Below, in pieces: positions 22,463 through 32,207 of a stretch of DNA of 64,000 nucleotides (position 1 is the first letter of the stretch; each line of letters starts with the position of its first letter). Both the position numbers and the translations under genes were made by a program. The notes under the pieces were generated by a model. It searched no databases. It saw only the letters and a list, made by a program, of their open reading frames with translations, and was not told the origin of the DNA. Origin of the DNA: Pieris napi (Eukaryota; Arthropoda; Insecta; Lepidoptera; Pieridae); the NCBI RefSeq assembly GCF_905475465.1, contig NC_062242.1, positions 461,501-525,500 on the forward strand. Reading direction: 5' to 3'.

Positions 22463-23559
22463 TTACCAACCGTAGTTAGCGCCGTGGGCGTTGTAGGAAA
22501 TGTGAGAGACGGCGGGAGCAGCGGAGTACGCCAGAGATGATCTGACCACGGGGGCGGCCGAAGCGTAGCTGGAGTACACTGGAGAGGCGGCGGCGTAGGT
22601 AGAGTACGCGGGAGAGGCAGCGGCGTAGGTAGAGTACGCGGGAGAGGCAGCGGCGTAGGTAGAGTACGCGGGAGAGGCAGCGGCGTAAGTAGAGTAGGCA
22701 GGAGCCGCAGCGGCGTAGGTAGAGTAAGCGGGAGACGCAGCGGCGTATGTTGAGTAAGCGGGTGCGGCGTAAGTGGACACGGCGGGCGCGGCGTAGGTGC
22801 GAGCGTAAGACGCGAGAGCGGGAGCGGCGGCGACGTAGGCCCTAGCACCGTGAGCGGTCTGGCTCGAGTAAGAGGAGTAAGAGGTGGTGGCAGGGGAGAT
22901 GGTGCGGCTCACGGCGACGGCGGGAGCGGCAGCAGCGTAGGTGGCGACTGCTGGGGCAGCAGCGGCGTAGGTGGCGACTGCTGGGGCAGCAGCGGCGTAG
23001 GTGGCGACGGGAGATCCGTGAGCGGTCTGGGTGGAGTAAGAAGAGTAGGAGGTGGCTGCGGGGGTGATGGTCCTAGTAACGGCGACTGGGGCGGCGGCGG
23101 CGTAAGTGGCGACAGCGGGGCCGGCGGAGTAGGAGGTGATAGCGGGGGCGGCGTAAGTGCGGGCGACGGCCGGAGCGTAAGCCACAGGTGTGGCGTGAGC
23201 GGTCTGTGTGGAGTATGAAGACACAGAGGACACGGCGGGGGTGATCGTCCGGGATACAACGGCGGCGGGAGCGGCGATAGCGTGGCCACTGTAGGCGGAG
23301 ATGCCGTGAGCGCCGTAAGCCACCGGGCCGGAAGTCAACAGTCCACTGCCATGGGCGCCGTAAGCCACCGAGGATCCAGCCAACAGTCCACTGCCGTGGG
23401 CACTGTAAGCCACCGGGGAGGCAGCCAACAGTCCACTGCCGTGGGCGACGCCTAGGGCGCAAAGAGCGATGATCAACTGTAAGAAAGAAAAGGTTAGCAA
23501 CCGCTGGAATTCTTATAATTAATTAATTGTATCACTGTATTACACACCTTGGCGTACAT
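22463..23559 (-). CDS. AAPA/ASP-repeat cuticular protein, gene 6
   Basis: Minus strand: exon 1 is 23548-23559 (MYAK), exon 2 is 22463-23476, phase 0 (GTGTGT donor, TTCTTACAG acceptor). At about 341 aa it is the largest of the cluster. The signal peptide is MYAKLIIALCALGVAHG. Next come three copies of an SGLLA..PVAYGAHG-type repeat. The middle has three modules of VSRTI.PA..SYSSYS.QTAHG. The 3' part has about seven 10-residue repeats (AYSTYAAASP). The tail is SAAPAVSHISYNAHGANYGW. It is strongly GC-rich compared with its flanks, giving long spurious ORFs in other frames. It is a structural cuticle protein by composition and shared gene plan. Confidence 0.9.
22575..22765 (-). repeat. 30-bp tandem repeat inside cuticular gene 6
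   Basis: On + the unit reads GGGAGAGGCAGCGGCGTAGG plus TAGAGTACGC, in about six units; several adjacent ones are identical. Each encodes one AYSTYAAASP decapeptide. Near-zero divergence implies recent array expansion, and length variation between individuals is expected. Confidence 0.85.
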
Positions 23560-23610
23560 GTTTCTGTTGTTAAAGTTGGCAACTGAATAATATCTGCAAG
23601 GATTGCTCTG

Positions 23611-23664
23611 GTTTTTATACAAAGCCTTCGTCCATAATGTGTCTACTTTCATTGTCAAGGTGGA
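23611..23664 (-). promoter_or_regulatory. Promoter of gene 6 with conserved ACCTTGAC element and TATA box
   Basis: On the minus strand TCCACCTTGACAATGA (23649-23664) matches the element of genes 3 and 4 and lies about 30 bp upstream of TATAAAAAC (23611-23619). The ATG is at 23557-23559. Confidence 0.65.
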
Positions 23665-26600
23665 CTAGTATTCCGTGGGTTGTAAGCAATAACAGTGAGT
23701 CAGTGATAGACTTTCAATTTCAATGTTGTTCCGTTTGTTTGGTCTGCCGGCATTCGGCATGGGGCAGTTAGCCATCGAGGTTATATTCATCGGTATAGGG
23801 CGTTGATAAAAAGATTTACATTATGTTTAAACTTAACGGACCAAATGTATCCGGATCTGACGCATTTTAATTAGCCATACATATATTTTTGTTTGTTAAA
23901 CGAATGTAGGAGTGACTTTTTACTTCATAACGGTACTTTTTCCGAAGCACCAGACAACATCCAAATAAAGATTCCTGAGATCATTCATCATCAGACTAGT
24001 AAACAGATCTATGAAACATACATCAGCATTATTAAGGCGTATATACAAAAGCCTTCGTCGGGTGTATGTCATAAGTATATTGAATTAAATCCCTGATATC
24101 ATTGTTACTACCAATCATTTATTTCTGCATACACATGAGGCTGCAAAAAATCCTAAGAACCTTACCTATAATAATTTGATTTCCCTATACAAAAGTTGAT
24201 GAAAAAATAAGGTCTAGGTTCATATTCGTTTCTTATTACTTTCAAGTATGCAGTTTTGAAAGTAATTTTGGTTAAATCCAACAATTTCAACAACCTTTGC
24301 CTTTCATTTTACATTTAATTGCTTGATACTTATTAATATATTATTTCACTTGAACATAGGTCAAGTATATCAAGGACATTTAGTAATTTATACTAATTAG
24401 TATGTTACTCAAATATTTAAAGGTAAAAAATGATCTGATAGTTACCTAAATAATATTTATATATTTACTTCAACTACTCTCTCATCTCTTTCAGTCAAAC
24501 TGTGATTAAGCTGAGATAAAAAGAGATAGGTAAGTACTGATTTGATGTGTTTAGTTTTTTGAATAGAGGCGTTATATGAACTTAAGCAGTACAAGTACAA
24601 TATAATGAACTTAAACAGTACAAGAATTAGACAGTATTAACTAGACTATAACTGCTTTGGTACATGCAAGAAATAGACAAAAAAAAATCACAAGAACAGA
24701 AATAATTAAAGACAGATTATTCGTAAAAAAGCGTTTCATACGGCTGGTGAATTTGAAATTTTCGTCGTATTTGAGTTTGAGAAACAAAGACTTAAGAATT
24801 ACAATAATAGTTCTTGCAACTTACTTTAAAATGGACGAAAGGAACGAAAAGAAGCCTAATTTTTCTTGTCAAAAATTTAATGTTTACTAATTAACTATTT
24901 AAAGTTAAAGCTTAGTTTAAGTGTGTCGACGCATTTAATTAATATGTACAGTATTTATGACTAAAACTAATGATTCGCTTCGATTCGATCCGAATGTCGG
25001 CTATTCTCTACTATTTAATTTCATTGTTAATTAATCAGTGTATCGATTAAAACCGCATCAAAGTTTGTTCTGTTTTTAAATATTAAAAATGTTTCAATTG
25101 AGGAATATATTTAGCAAGAAATTGTTTCGAGAATTGATAAAATATTACGCAACATGCTTTCATGAACTTAATGTTATAATAATTTACGATATCGAGAGCA
25201 ACCCTCTAAAATCAAGTTGACTTTTAACTGATACTACAATCACTCGCTCCACATTTACGTAAGTTACTACTTGTTTAAAGCATCGTAACATTTACTTGTT
25301 GATATAGGGTCGATGACCAAATGTATGTACGTACTGACTGATCTTATTGTAGGTACTAGGAAACAGACGAAACCAGTCTTTTGATATAATAATTATTATT
25401 TATATGTTTAAGCAGACAATGAGAGCGTAATTAAACACCTTGATGCCTATAAGAAAGTCGTTATAAAACTATAGCCTTAATATGCATATAAGGAAAAATT
25501 AAACAAATTATGTTAGGGTTTTTATACACGCGATAATCTGTAGGCAATTACTGGGATCTTCTGCCTATGATAAATAAATAGATTACTACATTGCTACTGA
25601 ATTTCTAACCAGTAGCGCTTAAACCCTTATCTATATCTCAGATATTTATCATATTCACTATATGATAAATAGGTAGGTGATCCTTCTGTGGACATACGCG
25701 GTTAATAGAAGCAAGTAGTTTCATAAACAGATAAACAAATTTATTTATGCACTGCCGGTATTCGAACTCACGACTTTACTAAATAAGTTAATTTTGACAT
25801 ACTATTATACTAGTCAGTCGCAACTATGTAGAATAAACATTAACATTCAGTAAATTATAAGAACATTATAAACATTAAAGACAGGAAGTTTGAAGACCGG
25901 TTCTGCTAAAATATCAGTTGTCTGTCGGTTCATGAGTCATAAAAATCTTTAATGTAAACTTAGACATTCATTGCACTTAGTTATTGCGACACGCTATTTT
26001 TAATGTCTAATCATAGATAAAGATATCTAGATTATCAGATAAATAAATAATGACATTACAAATAACATTAAAACATAAGTAATGGAGTTTTAGTCCCATT
26101 TAGAACTCGTACAATTATTGTATTCATTAAAAATCGTAATCGTAACACCTACTGTGACGCAAGTATGAAGAAATTTATATGCTCCAACACAAGTACTTCC
26201 GTGCACATCAATTATTGAATGCTTTATGGGAATGTCACTAACCTTTACAAACAATTATAAATGTAAATTACTCTTACGACTGACCTATAACAAACACGTG
26301 TACATAATGCACTGCGTTGGACACTTAGACAATATTAGATCTAGATCTAGTATATCACCATTCACATTTTTTGTCGATGACACTTACCTAGGCTATACTT
26401 GCAGGTCGTGTGTTGACTCAAGACTACGTTTGAATGAAGGTTTATCTATATACCTTATTTAGGTAACCTCATGAAAATTCTATGGGAAAGCTAAGAAAAG
26501 TTTTTCTTTTTTTAAAACAGATTTAGTTAAATCTGTTTCATACAACGACGAAAATAAAAAAATAAATCACATCAATTGTCTTTATTTGTCTTATAATTGA

Positions 26601-28655
26601 CTCTACGTGACACAAATTTGTGTTGTTAACAACAAAGAAGCAAAACATGTAACAAATACTTATCTAATAAAAACACCAACTTATGTACTAATACAAAGGG
26701 TACTAGTTGTGTTTCGCCTTTTAATTCCTCGTGAGCCCCTAACAAGTTTACCACTGACTCCGAAACGATGCTATGAGATTGAAGTCTTTATTTTAATATA
26801 TTTCTCAATTCTCGAAGAATTTATTTCAATACATTTCTTTTTTTGAGGTGAAAAGCGCGAGCTTGACGTGTCAAACTTAAAATTGTAATGTAAATTAAAT
26901 GGCGTAACTAAAAACGTTTTTTTTTTTTAAATTTTTTAGACATAGATAAACCTTTAAGTTAGCAAAATAGCTTTTTCAAATTTTATACTATCTAGCCGAA
27001 CTGGCCTGGTCGAGTGAAATAATCTATACACACATATATACATATTCTTCTAGAGTTGCACCGGCTCACGAGTATAACGGGAAAATAAATGTCTTGAGAC
27101 TGTCATATGAAAGAACTGTGGCTGAGACGCCATTCAATGAAATCTCCCAATTATTATATAACAATAAGTCCCAAAAGTGTAAGTCTATGATTGGGTAGTA
27201 AGTCAAATCCTCAGTCAATCCTCATTGTCTTCCATATGACATACTTAAGAATAAAAACATACAATAAAAGTTATAAAACATTTTGTAAACTTAAGTCTAG
27301 AGGTAAAAGGACGTATTAACGAGATACGTACATAGCTCGTCTTAACATTACGAAGTCTTTGACAAAGCTCTACAATGGCATTGCCACAATTGCAACATAT
27401 TTAATCCTACTTATTCGTTTATCATTAAAAAAACGGATTTAAAATGGCCGCGCTTATCTTTCGCAGATTACGCCGCTTTGCGCCGCTTAAGCATGATTGG
27501 TTGATCACTGTTGACCAATCACATTCAAGCGACGCGACCTGACGTTTTGTTTATAACAAGAGTTCTTACCTGCCATAAGGGCCAACATTTTAATTTCGCT
27601 TTTCTAATATATAGAAATATCAATAGATAATACAATACATTTAACATCAAGACACATATGCATTCGCAACTGCATTTCTACTCATGTGACATTCCATAAA
27701 GGCAGTAAGCTGACAATCTGTCGTGCCGTACGAGAAACATTGCATAGGAACAAGTTACACTTTCCAAATAATACTCCTTAAATGAGGTAAATGGTATAAC
27801 GAAACACTGTCGGTTTTTAATTAACTATAAAAATTAGAACGATTTCCGGTGTAGAAATATATAAACGAATATCCCGTATCGAAGAGCCTTGAAATAAATT
27901 CAAAGGTGGTCCTTACTTCTACTCGATTTCGTCTTAAAGTCAGACAAGGTCATTTTTTGTTCATACAAAAATAGTTGATTCAGTAGAAAGATTATAACTA
28001 TAATAGTAAAAACTCCGTTTGTGGTTCTATAAACTAATTAATCAATTTCGTATATTTTCGGCACGTAAATCCGCTAGACGTTTTCGTGAGGGTTAAACGC
28101 GACCACGCCTATATCTTGCAAACTTACATGCCGATACCAAAATTGAGAAAAATAGTGGCAAGTGTTCTGTACTTAGAGAGTTAAATTAAGGCGGAATCAA
28201 CTAGGTCCGTATTTCCGTAAAGCCTAATAAAGATTTAATCTTTAAAACCAGAGGACCTTGATACAATCTTTCCTTTGTATATTTTAAGAAAGTGTTACGA
28301 AAATATGATTGTCAAGAGTACTCGTTAATTAAAATTAATCCCTGTAATTTTAAAACTACTCTTAAAATTATATTTATATAAAAACAGATTTCGTGATACA
28401 AGGCTAATGAGATAAGGTGGACTAGACACTGTAGTTTTCTTGCCTTTGTTATTATTTTCTTCAAGCCTTGCCTATTTACTACGGAAGCCAACCAGAGCCA
28501 TTATTATACATTTAAGAAGCCAATTTCATAGAACATTTGCAGTTCTTGGAAATCTTCCAGTGTCTATACTTAAGTCTCCATTACAGTATTGAATCATTAC
28601 GTACAAAATAAAAGTTCTGTAGGATAATTGTGGTTGATTAACATTTAAATTTTAA
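23665..28655. other. Gene-poor AT-rich region
   Basis: No exon, domain or ORF I can support. Short open frames (23893-24096, 24657-24890, 26226-26462, 26607-26846) have no recognisable motif. A degenerate B-box-like GAGTTCGAATACCGGCAG (minus strand, about 25751-25768) may be a SINE relic. A small hairpin GATTGGTtgatcactgttgACCAATC is present near 27500. Confidence 0.4.
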
Positions 28656-28664
28656 TATTTACAC

Positions 28665-28890
28665 CAAATTTCTCATTACATAGACTTGATCGACTCTCAA
28701 CTCTGAGGTCGTGCGTCCCGGGAGTGTACAATTTCTTACATTGCGCGTAATTAACACTGTTCGAACCTGTTCGAAGAAAAGGCAAACGTCGTGGGTAAAA
28801 CCGAATAAGATCAATCGACGACATGATTCAGGAAACGGAAGCAATCTGAGGTCCAAGACCCATATAGAGTTGTAGCGACACTTGATAAAT
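28665..28890 (+). repeat. Degraded tRNA-derived SINE, copy 3
   Basis: Diverged relative of the copies at 885 and 2294: GACTCTCAACTCTGAGGTCG, then a damaged B-box, then AAGGCAAACGTCGTGGGTAA, TGAGGTCCAAGACCCATATA and GAGTTGTAGCGACACT. It is much older than the other two. Confidence 0.6.
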
Positions 28891-30180
28891 AAGACAAGTC
28901 GAAATATTAATTCTATGCGAGAAAATTCCGCAAATAAATTTTTTCAAGTTTAATAAATATAATTTCTGAATTAAAGTAAATTCAGGCAACTTTATTATTC
29001 AAATTATCTCATCAGCCTTTTATATATCGTATCTGATATGAAATCATATATTAAATAGAAATATACCGAACAATTTGGACCAAACTGGATACTCACTATT
29101 ACGACGCTATACATAAGAAATATGTATTTATTGACACTTCTTTGCATAAATATCAAATCAGGTAACATAAATGATATGTGAAGCACCTTGCGGCCCTGCA
29201 ACTCCCGCAATGAATATCCAAAAAACAAATATAAAACAATTAACTTAGAACGTTTTAAAGATATTGACAATTTGAAACATGCGTTAAAATAAAACCCGTA
29301 TCCTTTGAATCCTTAAGTGAGAAGTAAATGCCATAGTGCGTACCCAGCATATTAAAGTTAAGTTACAAAGAAAAGGTAAATACGGCACCGTAAAAGTACC
29401 ACTCATAACCATAACTATCGTTATGCCCTCAGCTATATTTAAAGCCCTCTAATGTAACCCTGCATTCTTTCATTCATACTCACCCGTAATAGTAGAAATT
29501 ACTGCCTACCCACAAAACTACTGTCTACCAAAATTTTGTCGTAGGACATTATTTGACTAACATTTATAAAAGTTTTATTAACTTTCAAGATGAGAAAATG
29601 TTTGCAGTTTTGAGCAATTTTTCTAAGAGAGCGTTCAAGAATTACAAGAGTTCAAGTAACGAATTTTGGGGGGGGGGGTCCTTGTGTAAAACGTTACGAT
29701 GCGGGGCGGGGATTGAATTAAGCCGTTATTGGTAATATTATTTTCGACTTTCCAGTACTTTACACCACATAATGGTAACTTTTAGGTATAAATAATCACT
29801 AGGTGGTTACGAAATGTTTTACTATACTTGGGTTATACTAGAAAAACGTTACGGCGCGTTACATGGATGTCATAAATCTCCAAAAATTGCGTGACGTAAT
29901 ACTTGAACGTTCCCTACTTCGTTTTTGACACTTAATAGATAAAACCAACGCATTGGTATACGTTTAGGATTTTATAACTACAACAATGATTTAACTTCAA
30001 TACCACCCAAATAACATAAAATTCTTACATAATACAACAGTAAAAAGGTATTAAGCGACATTAGAAAAAGCAACAAACGCATCCATAGACAAAGTTTTAA
30101 CTTTTGATGTAACCAACCTTACGGCGTAATCAAAGACTGAATGATAACAAAATCGGGGTCAGTTTGGCGTTGCTTCTCTA
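28891..30180. other. Gene-poor AT-rich region
   Basis: No gene. An 11-G run at 29668-29678 stands out from the AT-rich surroundings. Confidence 0.35.
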
Positions 30181-30214
30181 TCTTCTACATACAAATTATT
30201 CCTTTCCCTCTTTC

Positions 30215-30395
30215 TTCTGTCGGTAGCTCATGTCTGAGCGTCATGGTTAGCAAGGAAACATCTGGAGCGGACAATCTGTTTCCCCCAATTTCTATCCAGC
30301 GCCACTCTTTTAACAGTGTATAGCTTTGAGGACGATGAGTCTTTCACTTGATCAGTCCATCTGCTCTGATCTTTTGCCTTCTGTGTTACCAACCA
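30215..30395 (-). mobile_element. Relic of an RTE-like retrotransposon C-terminus
   Basis: The minus strand reads RWTDQVKD, then VKRVALDRNWGKQIVR and FLANHDAQT before a stop. The RW.DQ.K...A.DR..W pattern is an RTE/L1-like ORF end. Several usual residues are missing, so this is a tentative call. Confidence 0.4.
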
Positions 30396-30399
30396 CGAT

Positions 30400-31170
30400 C
30401 AGTTTCTCCAAGTTGGAATCACCTCTCCCCTTCTCGACCAAAAAAGATATAATTCGCTGGAGGCATATGGTAGATAGGCGAGTCTGTATATTATTATACC
30501 ACTAAATAGCTAAATAGTACGAGATCCGGCTGCATTATTAGTGCGCTCATGGGTTATTTGCTAAAAACCAAGTTTTTATGTATATTTATTATTTATATTT
30601 ATATTATAAGTTGCCTATCAAAATTTGGCCTATACTATACTAGCGTATGTTTAATGAAATTATTTTGTATTGATTTTTGGGAAAACATTTCGTTCACTTG
30701 TTATTTAAATAAAATATCGTCGCCTGTGCGACGTTTTTAAGCCATTGCGCATGCGTCGAATGTTAGTGTTCTCAAACTGAATAGATGCGGCATTTTTATT
30801 CTAACATAAAAAACACGAAATCATTCATTGTCGTCAAAATTCTATATAAAACATTAGTTTAAAGTATTATTAATAAAGTTATATTGTAGACTGTTAGTAT
30901 ATAGACTAAAAAGAAATAGTGGATATATAATAGGCATTTTAAATAAAGATTTGAAATATTAAAAGAAATTAAAGAATCCATGCTTATTCATAAAGTCGCT
31001 TCTTACCTAAAACATAACAAATAGAGCAACAAACGAACTACAATTACACAAAAAAAATTGTACAGTATTTTTAATTGTACTTATATCTTCCATAATAATG
31101 GTCAGACGTATCAACTGATAAAATTGCGTTACTTAACTTGTTATTAACTACATGTTATTAAAATAACTAT
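30400..31170. other. Gene-poor AT-rich region
   Basis: Nothing supported. Confidence 0.35.
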
Positions 31171-31466
31171 CAAACCTGAGTAAGTGACAACTGGGTAAGC
31201 GAAAACATGAATCCTGTATCATGTATAAGTGACGGACATTTTTCACGAGTGAACCTCTGAAAGCGACAGTTAATCGTGTTTAACTTTCGCTATTTAGGGG
31301 TCGTTTAAGTATTTTTCGTAGAAATTTCGTAGGACTCTTATTTAATTCAAAGCAAGTGTGCGTCTATTTGCTAACAGAGTTGTAAGCGAGAAGCTCGGGT
31401 TAGTGAGAAAGCTCTGTGAGTGAAAATAAGATCGCGGTCCCTTGAGCTCTCACTTACCCAGGTTTG
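31171..31466. mobile_element. MITE with 17-bp terminal inverted repeats
   Basis: The left end CAAACCTGAGTAAGTGA (31171-31187) and right end TCACTTACCCAGGTTTG (31450-31466) are inverted repeats with one mismatch. The 296-bp interior has no ORF but contains further copies of GGTAAGCG/GTAAGCGAG and GTGAG-like subrepeats. This is a small non-autonomous DNA transposon; the superfamily was not determined. Confidence 0.65.
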
Positions 31467-32207
31467 TCTCTAATGAAAAAACCCGTAAAAATAATATTAC
31501 CGTTGAATTCTGTCAAATTATGTCATTGTGCGCTATTCCAGCCTATACATAGTGTATATCCGTTTCTTTCTATCAAATTATATCCACTATATGATGAAAA
31601 GGGACACACCAATAGAGCGTAAGAAGTGGATAGGATTTTAAACTAAACAACGTTTTAACAATAAACTGTGGTCCGTGGGTTTTGTGACGTTATTAATTTT
31701 AATATTTTAGCCAACTAGTTAAATTTAATCGGTAATTACGTAGACACATTTGAGCTACAGTTGAGCTGTTTTTAAATATTAATTATGAAGATGACCTAAT
31801 TAGGCCACCAAAATGGTTTTGATACTTAATATTAGATATTTTATAACTAGAATCTTCTAATACAACACTTATTTAACCCTAAATATCTTTATAAAGTGTA
31901 TTATAATTATAGCAAACATATAAAACATCGGTAACTTGGGGCTCAAAATCCGAACGATTTACTGAATATCAACATAAACAAACGGTTTAACATGAAGCCT
32001 CTTTTGATTTGTACATAATATAATATATAACAAAAGATATAAAAAAATATATAATATAAATAACCCAAACCTGCTCATAATTAAAATTCTAAAATCTGTC
32101 AGAACTCGATCCACACATATAATATCATTAATTCGCATTTTAATTTAACCAGCTTTTGTGTACACGTCAAACACTTTCATAACGGGCCGTTAAGCTCAAT
32201 CCGTTGG
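31467..32207. other. 3' flank of the N4BP2-like gene
   Basis: AT-rich, may include the 3'UTR of the gene ending at 32208. No other features. Confidence 0.35.

Noticed and set aside
22850..23462. Long ORFs overlapping cuticular gene 6 on other frames and strand
   Set aside because: They are Gly- or Pro/Leu/Arg-rich shadows of the GC-rich repeat exon. They have no independent motifs or splice structure.
23893..24096. 67-aa ORF on +
   Set aside because: No motif, no homologous neighbour, no supporting splice signals.
29668..29678. G-quadruplex from the 11-G run
   Set aside because: A single homopolymer run without the four separated G-tracts; may also be a sequencing or assembly error.
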